DNA of 9,592 nt from Candidatus Scatomorpha stercorigallinarum (GTDB lineage Bacteria; Bacillota_A; Clostridia; Oscillospirales; Oscillospiraceae), in the NCBI GenBank assembly GCA_018713375.1, contig DVOV01000140.1, positions 1 through 9,592 on the forward strand, written 5' to 3'. Numbering within the stretch: position 1 is the stretch's first letter; each line of letters opens with the position of its first letter. The translations under genes and the position numbers were made by a program. Positions 1 through 6,090 of the stretch are shown here, in pieces. Under the pieces are notes generated by a model. It was not told where the DNA came from. It saw nothing but the letters and a program-made list of their open reading frames with translations, and did not search any database.

Positions 1-163
1 CCTCGCCGGGGCCGTGCTCTTTTTTGGCGAAGTCCAGGGCGATGGCCGCCGCGTATTCGGAAAAGGCCGGGCCCCAGTTGTATTCCTCGCGGTAGATGCG
101 CCGGTGGGCTTCGGCGACATACTGCTCCTCGCCCTTTTTATAAGGCCTGACTGTGTATTCCAT
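1..163 (-). CDS. GNAT-family N-acetyltransferase, N-terminal part only (cut by window edge)
   Basis: The minus strand reads an open frame from an ATG at 163 to the window edge, giving the first 54 residues. It begins MEYTVRPYKKGEEQYVAEAH and continues through an RRIY..EY.WGPAF segment. This opening (beta strand with a basic VRPY motif, then the acidic GDE-like turn and the helix that shapes the acceptor site) is typical of GNAT acetyltransferases, which move an acetyl group from acetyl-CoA to an amine. The Q/RxxGxG/A acetyl-CoA loop would lie beyond the edge, so the class rests on the N-terminus alone. The combination resembles GNAT proteins that in some bacteria follow a MarR-type domain, but here the frame starts directly with the GNAT part. 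A strong ribosome binding site (AAGGGGGG, about 9 nt upstream) supports the start. The gene diverges from the ROK-like gene and has its own promoter at 192-220. The substrate cannot be told. Confidence 0.72.
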   Translation of the reverse strand, partial: MEYTVRPYKKGEEQYVAEAHRRIYREEYNWGPAFSEYAAAIALDFAKKEHGPGE

Positions 164-191
164 GCCCGCTGTCCCCCCTTCGTTTTTCCCT

Positions 192-220
192 ATCATAGCA
201 CGCCGGCGCGCGCACGGCAA
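192..220 (-). promoter_or_regulatory. Sigma-A-like promoter of the GNAT gene
   Basis: On the minus strand, TTGCCG (220-215) and TATGAT (197-192) are separated by exactly 17 nt. The predicted start near 185 leaves a leader of about 22 nt before the ATG at 163. The promoter lies back to back with the plus-strand promoter at 230-258. Confidence 0.68.
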
Positions 221-229
221 GAGTGCCAC

Positions 230-258
230 TTGCGCTTGCCGCCGCTTCGTGATATGAT
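230..258 (+). promoter_or_regulatory. Sigma-A-like promoter of the ROK-like gene
   Basis: TTGCGC (230-235) and TATGAT (253-258) have a 17-nt spacer. Transcription would start near 265, just upstream of the GGGGAGG ribosome binding site (274-280) and the ATG at 288. The -35 box is only 9 bp from the -35 box of the divergent GNAT promoter, so one regulator bound between them could act on both genes. Confidence 0.65.
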
Positions 259-287
259 GCTCTCAACAGAAATGGGGAGGCGGAGGC

Positions 288-1670
288 ATGGAATTCCTCG
301 GCATAGATATCAATGTAAAAAACATCCCGGAGCTCGACCCGGGCTTCATCCCGCTTTACAAATTCAACACCGCGTTCCTGGAGGGGGCGAAGAAGCCCCT
401 CGGCGTCGCCGTGGAGCGCGCCGGCGGCGAGATCGCAGTGCAGGAGACCTTCATCCACGGCACGCCGGAGCTGGCGGAGGCCGACCGCTATTACGCCGCG
501 CGGCTGGTGAAGAGCATGCTCTGGCTCTACGGCGGCTGGAAGGTGTACATCTCCGGCGACCGCGGCGTCTATGAGGCCGTGAAGGCCGACTACGCCCCCG
601 GCGGGGCGCGCGAGTTCGACGCGGACTTCATGGCCAACGTCTATGAGCGGCCGTTCGAGGTCGTGTTCGTGGACGGGCTGCCGGCGGAATACAGCCGCCC
701 GCAGGCGGTGGGCCGCCACCTGGACGGCTGCCGCATCGGCTTTGACGCCGGCGGCAGCGACCGCAAGGTGAGCGCCGTCATCGACGGCGAGAGCGTGTTT
801 TCCGAGGAGGTCGTCTGGTACCCGAAGGTGACGGAGGACCCCGACTACCACTTCGAGGGCATCGTCTCCGCGCTGAAGTCCGCGGCGGCGCACATGCCGC
901 GCGTGGACGCCATCGGCGTCTCCTCCGCCGGCATCTATATCGACAACCGCACGATGGTGGCCTCGCTCTTCCTCAAGGTGCCGAAGGACAAGTTCGACGC
1001 GAAGGTGAAGGACATATACATCCGCGCGGCGAAGGAGATCGGCGACGTGCCGCTGGTGGTGGCCAACGACGGGGACGTGACCGCCCTCGCCGGGGCCATG
1101 AGCCTGGGCGAGAACAACATCCTCGGTATCGCCATGGGCACCAGCGAGGCCGTGGGCTATGTCGATGAGAACGGCAACATCACCGGCTGGCTGAGCGAGT
1201 TGGCTTTCATGCCAGTGGACGCCGCGCCGGGGGCGATGGAGGACGAGTGGTCGGGAGACATCGGCTGCGGGGTGAAATATTTCTCCCAGGACGGCGTCAT
1301 CAAGCTGGCACCGCGCGCGGGCATCGAGCTTGACGAGTCCGCGCCGCCGGCGGAGAAGCTGAAGGCCGTGCAGAAGCTGATGGAGGCCGGCGACGCGCGC
1401 GCGGAGGCCGTCTACCGCAGCATCGGAGTCTATCTGGCGCACTCCCTGGCGCTCTATTACGGCTACTACGGCTTCAAATACGTGCTGCTGCTGGGCCGCG
1501 TGATGTCCGGCCGCGGCGGGGATGTTATCCTTGAAAAGTGCAGGGAGGTGCTCGCGGACGAGTACCCGGAGATAGCGGAGAAGATCATACCCACCCTGCC
1601 GGACGAGAGGTTCCGCCGCGTGGGCCAGTCCGCCGCCGCAGCCTCGCTGCCCTCCACGCAGCGCCGGTAA
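288..1670 (+). CDS. ROK-like sugar kinase/ASKHA-fold protein with N-terminal extension
   Basis: This 460-residue protein has an ASKHA (actin/hexokinase-like) nucleotide-binding core of ROK type. The signs are a phosphate-1-like loop IGFDAGGSDRK (150-160), a strand-turn VDAIGVSSAGIYID (206-219), VVANDGDVTALAGAM (257-271) in which D261 aligns with the catalytic base of ROK kinases (the NDAN motif), a phosphate-2-like GIAMGTSEAVGYV (280-292), and a C-terminal LLGRVMSGRGGD adenosine-type segment (401-412). ROK kinases phosphorylate sugars with ATP in the cytoplasm. Three things are unusual: about 145 residues precede the first phosphate loop, the ROK zinc motif CxCGxxGC is not seen, and the total exceeds the usual 300-320. 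No helix-turn-helix is visible, so a ROK repressor is unlikely. The start is the ATG 7 nt after GGGGAGG. The gene appears to be monocistronic, running from its own promoter to the bidirectional terminator. The substrate is unknown and kinase activity is inferred. Confidence 0.8.
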   Translation: MEFLGIDINVKNIPELDPGFIPLYKFNTAFLEGAKKPLGVAVERAGGEIAVQETFIHGTPELAEADRYYAARLVKSMLWLYGGWKVYISGDRGVYEAVKADYAPGGAREFDADFMANVYERPFEVVFVDGLPAEYSRPQAVGRHLDGCRIGFDAGGSDRKVSAVIDGESVFSEEVVWYPKVTEDPDYHFEGIVSALKSAAAHMPRVDAIGVSSAGIYIDNRTMVASLFLKVPKDKFDAKVKDIYIRAAKEIGDVPLVVANDGDVTALAGAMSLGENNILGIAMGTSEAVGYVDENGNITGWLSELAFMPVDAAPGAMEDEWSGDIGCGVKYFSQDGVIKLAPRAGIELDESAPPAEKLKAVQKLMEAGDARAEAVYRSIGVYLAHSLALYYGYYGFKYVLLLGRVMSGRGGDVILEKCREVLADEYPEIAEKIIPTLPDERFRRVGQSAAAASLPSTQRR

Positions 1671-1694
1671 TACGGCGCGCGGCGCATTGAAAAT

Positions 1695-1724
1695 AAATCC
1701 GGAGCTCATAGAGCTCCGGATTTT
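1695..1724. terminator. Bidirectional Rho-independent terminator between converging genes
   Basis: A perfect 13-bp inverted repeat (1695-1707 paired with 1711-1723) surrounds a 3-nt ATA loop. The core arms are TCCGGAGCTC and GAGCTCCGGA. It has a short T run on the plus side (1721-1724) and, read on the other strand, a TTTATTTT tail (1698-1691). It lies 24 nt after the ROK-like stop and 16 nt beyond the hydrolase stop, so it can end both converging transcripts. Confidence 0.85.
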
Positions 1725-1739
1725 GCCGTGTATGGCGTT

Positions 1740-2681
1740 TTACGCGATCTTGGCGCAGAGCCAGTCGAGGATGTCCTTGTACACCTCGGCGCAGTTGGTC
1801 TCGTTGAGGATCTCGTGCCGCGCGCCGGGGTAGAACTTGTAGGCCACGTCCCTGCAGCCGGCGCGCACGAGCAGGCTGTAGACCTTTGCCACCTGCACGC
1901 CCCAGCCGCCCACGGGGTCGGCGTCCCCGCTCATGAGGATGATGGGGATGTCCTTTGACATCCGGCTTATCTCCCGCGCGCTGCCCACGGTGGCCAGGCC
2001 GGAGAGCATCTCCCGGAAGAGGCTGCTGGTGGGGGTGAAGGTGCAGAGCGGGTCGGCGGCGTAGGCGTCCACCACGGCCTCGTCGCGCGTCAGCCAGTCG
2101 TAGGGCGAGCGGCGCGGCTCGATCTTTTTGTTGTAGCTGCCGAAGGCCATGCCGTAGATGTCCAAACTGCGGTGGCGCGGGCCGTTTTTCAGCACGTCCG
2201 CGTCGCAGAGCATGCGCCCGGCGGCGAGGACGGGCGCCGCCGGCTGCCCGGTGCCGGAGAGGATGACGCCCGCGAGCTCCACCTCCGGGTGGCGGATGAG
2301 CCAGGTGCGCGCAAGGAAGCTGCCCATGGAGTGCCCGAGCAGGAAATAGGGGCTCTCCGGCCACTTTTCAGCCGTCAGGCGGCGCAGCTGCTCGATGTCC
2401 GCCACCACGGTCTCCCAGCTGCCGAGGGGGCCGAAATAGCCCAGGTCCTCCTCGCTGAGCACGCTCTGGCCGTGGCCCAGGTGGTCGTTGGCCACCACCA
2501 CGAAGCCCTTTGAGGCCAGGTAGCGAGCGAAGGGCGCGTAGCGCCCGGCGTATTCGCAGATGCCGTGCGATATCTGCACAACGGCGTTGATGTCGCAGTC
2601 CGGCACCCATTCGCGCACGTGTATGGGCGTGCTGCCATTGGCGGAGGTGAAGGTGTATTCGTTTTCCGTGATGATTGGCAT
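1740..2681 (-). CDS. Alpha/beta hydrolase, monoacylglycerol lipase/lysophospholipase type
   Basis: This is a serine hydrolase of the alpha/beta fold (Hydrolase_4, PldB/YtpA-like), about 313 residues and full length for the family. Counting from the upstream ATG at 2687, it shows the oxyanion-region motif HGICEYAGRY (41-50), the DHLGHGQS strand (68-75), the nucleophile elbow LGHSMG with S120, the acid in SGDADPVG (D257) and the histidine in ARHEILNE (H291). The Ser-Asp-His triad is therefore complete. These enzymes cleave the ester bond of monoacylglycerols or lysophospholipids. No signal peptide is seen, so it is likely cytoplasmic. Two in-frame ATGs compete: AGGAGG (2696-2691) sits only 3 nt from the ATG at 2687 but 9 nt from the ATG at 2681, so the latter is preferred. 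The gene diverges from glpK, and glycerol released here could feed that kinase; this is inference. A simple esterase is also possible. Confidence 0.88.
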   Translation of the reverse strand: MPIITENEYTFTSANGSTPIHVREWVPDCDINAVVQISHGICEYAGRYAPFARYLASKGFVVVANDHLGHGQSVLSEEDLGYFGPLGSWETVVADIEQLRRLTAEKWPESPYFLLGHSMGSFLARTWLIRHPEVELAGVILSGTGQPAAPVLAAGRMLCDADVLKNGPRHRSLDIYGMAFGSYNKKIEPRRSPYDWLTRDEAVVDAYAADPLCTFTPTSSLFREMLSGLATVGSAREISRMSKDIPIILMSGDADPVGGWGVQVAKVYSLLVRAGCRDVAYKFYPGARHEILNETNCAEVYKDILDWLCAKIA

Positions 2682-2709
2682 TTGCATTTGCCTCCTCTTG
2701 TGTTATTAT
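2681..2709 (+). promoter_or_regulatory. Possible weak promoter of the glpK cluster
   Basis: TTTGCA (2681-2686; 4 of 6) and TATTAT (2704-2709; 5 of 6) have a 17-nt spacer. This is the best plus-strand candidate in the gap before glpK. It overlaps the hydrolase start codons and ribosome binding site, and its -10 coincides with the alternative minus-strand TATAAT. It is weak, and the true start could lie elsewhere. I see no convincing catabolite-response element. Confidence 0.35.
2691..2696 (-). promoter_or_regulatory. Ribosome binding site that decides the hydrolase start
   Basis: A perfect AGGAGG on the minus strand precedes two in-frame ATGs. It is 3 nt from the first (2687) and 9 nt from the second (2681). 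The second has the normal distance and is the likelier start; the proteins differ by only two residues. Confidence 0.6.
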
Positions 2710-2721
2710 ACTATTAGGCCC

Positions 2722-2750
2722 ATTTTAGTCTAAAAACGCGGCAAAGTCAA
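2722..2750 (-). promoter_or_regulatory. Sigma-A-like promoter of the hydrolase gene
   Basis: On the minus strand, TTGACT (2750-2745; 5 of 6 consensus bases) and TAAAAT (2727-2722; 5 of 6) are separated by 17 nt. A second possible set lies just downstream: TAGACT (2732-2727), a 16-nt spacer, and a perfect TATAAT (2710-2705). The first has the better -35 and the second the better -10, so tandem starts are possible. The -35 box lies only 6 bp from the glpK ribosome binding site. Confidence 0.7.
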
Positions 2751-2756
2751 CGACAC

Positions 2757-2763
2757 GGAGGTG
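2757..2763 (+). promoter_or_regulatory. Ribosome binding site that decides the glpK start
   Basis: GGAGGTG ends 6 nt before the ATG at 2770. An in-frame GTG at 2761 falls inside this site and so cannot be the start; translation begins at 2770. Confidence 0.75.
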
Positions 2764-2769
2764 CAAGGC

Positions 2770-4278
2770 ATGAAAGGACATGTGATAGCCCTGGACCAGG
2801 GGACGACGAGCTCGCGCGCCATCATCTTCAACGAGGCGGGGGAGATCGTCTCCCTGGCGCAGCGGCCGTTCCCGCAGATATATCCGCGCCCCGGCTGGGT
2901 GGAGCACGACCCGATGGACATTTTGTCCTCGCAGTTCGGCGCGCTGGCGGAGGCGTTTGAAAAAAGCGGCCTCGAGCGCGGCGACATCGCCGCCATCGGT
3001 GTCACCAACCAGCGCGAGACGGCCATCGTCTGGGACCGCGCGACGGGCAGGCCCGTCTATAACGCCATCGTCTGGCAGTGCCGGCGCACGGCGCCCATCT
3101 GTGACCGCCTGGCCTCCGAGGGGCTGGGGGCCTATGTCCGCGACAAGACGGGGCTGCTGATCGACGCCTATTTTTCCGGCACCAAGATAAAGTGGATACT
3201 GGACAACGTCCCCGGCGCGCGCTCTCGGGCCGAGAAGGGCGAGCTGCTCTTCGGCAACGTCGATTCCTGGCTCATCTGGAACCTCACCGGCGGGCGCGAG
3301 CACATCTCCGACTTTTCCAACTGCTCGCGCACCATGCTCTTCGACATCGACCGCCTGCGCTGGGACGGCGAGCTCTGCCGCGCGCTGGACGTGCCGGTGC
3401 TGATGCTGCCCGCGCCGGTGCCCAGTTCGGCGGAGTACGGCCGCGTGGCCCCGGGCATCAAGGGGCTGGAGGCGCTGGCGGGCGTGCCCATCTGCGGCAG
3501 CGCCGGCGACCAGGCCGCCGCCCTGCTGGGCCAGGGCTGCGTGCAGCCGGGGGAGGGCAAGAACACCTACGGCACGGGCTGCTTCACGCTGGTCAACACC
3601 GGCCGGCGCAGCGTCCGCAGCGTGTCCGGAATGCTCACCAGCGTGGCCTGGAGCGTGAACGGGCAGACGACCTACGCCATGGAGGGCAGCGTTTTCAACG
3701 CCGGCAGCGCCATCCAGTGGCTGCGCGACGAGCTGGGGCTCATCTCCTCCGCCGCCGAGAGCGGGGAGGTGGCCGCCTCCGTGCCGGACAACGCCGGCGT
3801 GTACATGGTGCCGGCCTTCACCGGCCTCGGCGCGCCCTATTGGGACATGTACGCCCGCGGGACCATCGTCGGGCTCACGCGCGGCGCCACGCGCGCGCAC
3901 ATCGTGCGCGCCGCCATGGAGGGCATCGCCTATGAGGTGGCGGACCTGCTGCGCGCCATGGAGCGCGACTCCGGCGTCCACCTGCCGGCCCTGCGCGTGG
4001 ACGGCGGGGCCAGCGTCAGCGATTTCCTCATGCAGTTCCAGGCGGACATCCTGCGCCTGCCCATCGACCGCCCGGCGATGGTGGAGACCACGGCCTTCGG
4101 CGCGGCCTTCCTGGCCGGGCTGGCGGCGGGCGTCTGGAGCGGCATGGACGAGATTGCCGAGCTGCGCCGCAGCGAGCGGGTGTTCACACCGCAGATGGAC
4201 GCGGACACCGCCGCGGGATATTTCAAACAGTGGCAGCGCGCGCTCAAGCGCTCGCTGAGATGGGAGAAGGACGAATGA
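2770..4278 (+). CDS. glpK: Glycerol kinase (FGGY family)
   Basis: GlpK phosphorylates glycerol with ATP to sn-glycerol-3-phosphate in the cytoplasm. The protein has 502 residues, the normal length. From the N-terminus it shows the phosphate loop LDQGTTSSR (8-16); glycerol contacts R82/E83 in NQRET, W102 and Y134; the FGGY signature YFSGTKIKWILDN (134-146); catalytic D247 in GSAGDQAAALLGQ; the ATP-site segment NTYGTGCF (265-272); the second FGGY signature starting GTIVGLTRG (364-384); and the adenosine segment VDGGAS (410-415). All residues expected for glycerol binding are present. The activation loop before D247 (about 221-243) has no histidine, so the PTS/HPr phosphorylation known from Enterococcus and Bacillus GlpK is probably absent. 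It also does not match the E. coli GGKGGTR fructose-bisphosphate loop. No glpF, glpD or glpO is in the window. It leads a cluster and its stop overlaps the Nudix start (ATGA, 4275-4278). Confidence 0.95.
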   Translation: MKGHVIALDQGTTSSRAIIFNEAGEIVSLAQRPFPQIYPRPGWVEHDPMDILSSQFGALAEAFEKSGLERGDIAAIGVTNQRETAIVWDRATGRPVYNAIVWQCRRTAPICDRLASEGLGAYVRDKTGLLIDAYFSGTKIKWILDNVPGARSRAEKGELLFGNVDSWLIWNLTGGREHISDFSNCSRTMLFDIDRLRWDGELCRALDVPVLMLPAPVPSSAEYGRVAPGIKGLEALAGVPICGSAGDQAAALLGQGCVQPGEGKNTYGTGCFTLVNTGRRSVRSVSGMLTSVAWSVNGQTTYAMEGSVFNAGSAIQWLRDELGLISSAAESGEVAASVPDNAGVYMVPAFTGLGAPYWDMYARGTIVGLTRGATRAHIVRAAMEGIAYEVADLLRAMERDSGVHLPALRVDGGASVSDFLMQFQADILRLPIDRPAMVETTAFGAAFLAGLAAGVWSGMDEIAELRRSERVFTPQMDADTAAGYFKQWQRALKRSLRWEKDE

Positions 4279-4856
4279 GCGAGAGCATACTGGTGGTGCG
4301 GCGCGAATACCTTGCGCCCTACCTGACGGAGGACTTTGGACTGATAACGGAGGGCGTGGAGGAGATCGTGCGCGTGATCGAAGCGCATCACGAGTTCCGG
4401 CCGCGCCCGGAGATGGAGACGGACCCGGCATACAAGCAGATCATACCCTACGTCCTCGTCACGCGCGGGGCGGAGGCGTTCGTCATGCAGCGGCTGAAAA
4501 GGGGCGGCGAGCAGCGCCTGCACGGGCTCTTGAGCCTCGGCGTGGGCGGGCACATAAATCCCGTGGACGACACCGCTGGCCACGGCGCCCTGATGGCCGG
4601 GCTGCGGCGCGAGGTGGACGAGGAGGTGGCCGTGGAGCGCGCCGCCTCGCTCACGCCCCTGGGCGTCATCAACAACGACCGCGACGAGGTGGGGCGCGTC
4701 CATCTCGGCTTCCTCTTCCGCCTGGAGGCGGAGGGCGCGGTGACGGTGCGCGAGACGGAGAAGCTCTCCGGCTCCTTCATGCCCATCGCCGCTCTGCCGG
4801 CGCTGCGCGATAAAATGGAGGGCTGGTCGCAGATCGCGCTGGAGGTGCTGGCATGA
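4275..4856 (+). CDS. Nudix-fold phosphohydrolase-like protein (COG4112-type)
   Basis: This 193-residue protein carries a modified Nudix box, the metal-binding motif of enzymes that cleave nucleoside diphosphates linked to another group. The motif G92-HINPV-D98, a longer stretch, then R112-E-V-D-E-E117 keeps the RE..EE core, but Asp stands where the first conserved Glu normally is, about 6 extra residues lie before the RE, and the usual Gly after EE is Ala119. The preceding strand (IIPYVLVTRG..AFVMQRLKRG, 57-77) and the following one (GRVHLGFLFRLEAEG, 140-154) fit the fold. The overall pattern fits the NUDIX phosphoesterase group COG4112, from memory. The start is the ATG at 4275, overlapping the glpK stop by four bases, with GGAGAAGG 4 nt upstream; a longer version from inside glpK has no support. 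Translational coupling with glpK and DUF1015 is likely. The substrate is unknown. Confidence 0.85.
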   Translation: MSESILVVRREYLAPYLTEDFGLITEGVEEIVRVIEAHHEFRPRPEMETDPAYKQIIPYVLVTRGAEAFVMQRLKRGGEQRLHGLLSLGVGGHINPVDDTAGHGALMAGLRREVDEEVAVERAASLTPLGVINNDRDEVGRVHLGFLFRLEAEGAVTVRETEKLSGSFMPIAALPALRDKMEGWSQIALEVLA

Positions 4857-6055
4857 GGGCCTTTTCCACAGCCGATATCCTCCTGCCCGCCGCCGCGGAT
4901 ATGGAAAAGTGGGCCTGCGTGGCCTGCGACCAGTTCACCTCCGAGCCGGAGTACTGGGAGCAGGCGGAAAAATTCGCCGCCGGCGCGCCCAGCGCCCTGC
5001 GCCTCATCTATCCGGAGGCGTACCTGGGCCGCGCGGACGAACAGGCCTCCCGGCGGCGGATAAACGCGGAGATGGAGCGCTACCTCGCCGAAGGCGTGTT
5101 CAAAACGCTGCCCGATAGCCTGGTCTACGTGGAGCGCACGCTGCCCTCCGGCGCCGTGCGCCGCGGGCTGGTGGGAAAGATTGACCTCGAGCAGTACGAC
5201 TGGGCGGAGGGGACGCGCTCCGCCGTCCGCGCGACCGAGGGGACGATAGAAAGCCGCCTGCCCGCGCGCGTGGAGATCCGCCGCGCGGCGCCCATCGAGC
5301 TGCCGCACATCATGGTGTTCATAAACGACCCGGAGGACGCCGTCATCCCCTCCGCCGCCGGGGGCGAGGCGCTCTATGACTTCGAGCTGATGCTCGGCGG
5401 CGGGCACATCCGCGGCAGCCGCGTCCACGGCCCGGCGGCGGAGGACGTTTTGCGCCGCATCGACGGGCTGGGCGGCGAGTTCCCCTTCGCCATGGGCGAC
5501 GGCAACCACAGCCTGGCCGCCGCCAAGCGCTGCTGGGAGGAGATACGCCCCACGCTGCCGGAGGCGGAGCGCGAGGGCCATCCGGCGCGCTACGCGCTGG
5601 TGGAGCTGGTGAACATCCACGACCCGGCGGTCGTGTTCCGCCCCATACACCGGGTGATATCCGGCACGCGGACGGAGGACTTTTTCGACGCCGCGCTCGC
5701 CGCCTTCCCCCAGGCGGAGCCGGGGGAGGACGCGATGGGCGTGACGCTGCTCTGCGGCGGGCGGGAGCTGGCGCTCTCCGTGCCCTTTTCGCTGGGCGAG
5801 CTGGTGGGCGTGGCCGACTGCTTCCTCGCCGACTACCGCGCGGCTTTCCGCGGCGCGGTGGACTATATCCACGGCGAGGAGGAGACGCGCGCGCTCGCCT
5901 CGCGCGCCGGCTCGGCGGGCATACTGCTGCCGCCGCTGGACAAAGCCGCCCTCTTCCCGGACGTGGCGCGCTTCGGGCCCTACCCGAAAAAGAGCTTTTC
6001 CATCGGCGAGGCGCGGGAGAAGCGCTATTACCTGGAAGCGCGGCGCATACGCTGA
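4853..6055 (+). CDS. DUF1015 family protein (COG4198), function unproven
   Basis: This 400-residue protein matches the DUF1015 family along its whole length. The landmarks are MEKWACVACDQFTSEPEYW (17-35), the PE.YLGR segment (54-60), VYVERTL (91-97), GLVGKIDLEQYDW (105-117), RATEGTIESRLPAR (126-139), ELPHIMVFINDP (149-160), GDGNHSLAAAK (215-225), LVELVNIHDPAVVFRPIHR (249-267) and a C-terminal KKSFSIGEAREKRYYLEAR (379-397). The near-invariant GDGNHS and PIHR stretches look like active-site or ligand-binding elements. No transmembrane or signal segment is seen. The family has been linked in some annotations to a ParB/SerK-like fold and free serine kinase activity; I cannot confirm that, and no serine biosynthesis gene lies here. 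The start is the ATG at 4853, which overlaps the Nudix stop by four bases, with GGAGGTG (4841-4847) 5 nt upstream. The overlap points to co-translation with the Nudix protein. Confidence 0.88.
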   Translation: MRAFSTADILLPAAADMEKWACVACDQFTSEPEYWEQAEKFAAGAPSALRLIYPEAYLGRADEQASRRRINAEMERYLAEGVFKTLPDSLVYVERTLPSGAVRRGLVGKIDLEQYDWAEGTRSAVRATEGTIESRLPARVEIRRAAPIELPHIMVFINDPEDAVIPSAAGGEALYDFELMLGGGHIRGSRVHGPAAEDVLRRIDGLGGEFPFAMGDGNHSLAAAKRCWEEIRPTLPEAEREGHPARYALVELVNIHDPAVVFRPIHRVISGTRTEDFFDAALAAFPQAEPGEDAMGVTLLCGGRELALSVPFSLGELVGVADCFLADYRAAFRGAVDYIHGEEETRALASRAGSAGILLPPLDKAALFPDVARFGPYPKKSFSIGEAREKRYYLEARRIR

Positions 6056-6078
6056 CAACACACCGATATAGACATAAA

Positions 6079-6082
6079 GGAG
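6079..6082 (+). promoter_or_regulatory. Ribosome binding site that decides the CoA-transferase start
   Basis: The GGAG core of AAAGGAGA (6076-6083) is 2 nt from an ATG at 6085 and 8 nt from an in-frame ATG at 6091. The second distance is normal, so 6091 is chosen; the two forms differ by two residues. Confidence 0.6.
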
Positions 6083-6090
6083 AAATGAAA

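Noticed and set aside
288..1670. ROK-type transcriptional repressor (NagC/XylR)
   Set aside because: The extra N-terminal region shows no helix-turn-helix pattern, so the regulator reading has no support.
138..1709. A 523-codon minus-strand frame opposite the ROK-like gene
   Set aside because: It overlaps the GNAT gene in another frame and starts inside the terminator hairpin. The composition is that of an antisense shadow.
2725..4431. A 568-codon minus-strand frame opposite glpK
   Set aside because: It is antisense to a clear glycerol kinase, rich in Arg, Ala, Gly and His, and lacks recognisable domains. It would also run through the hydrolase promoter.
4448..6061. Long minus-strand frame opposite the Nudix and DUF1015 genes
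   Set aside because: Both plus-strand genes have family motifs, ribosome binding sites and stop/start overlaps; the antisense product has none of these signs.
6056..6090. Separate promoter for the CoA-transferase
   Set aside because: TATAGA (6067-6072) looks like a -10 box, but no acceptable -35 lies 16-18 nt upstream; co-transcription with DUF1015 is simpler.
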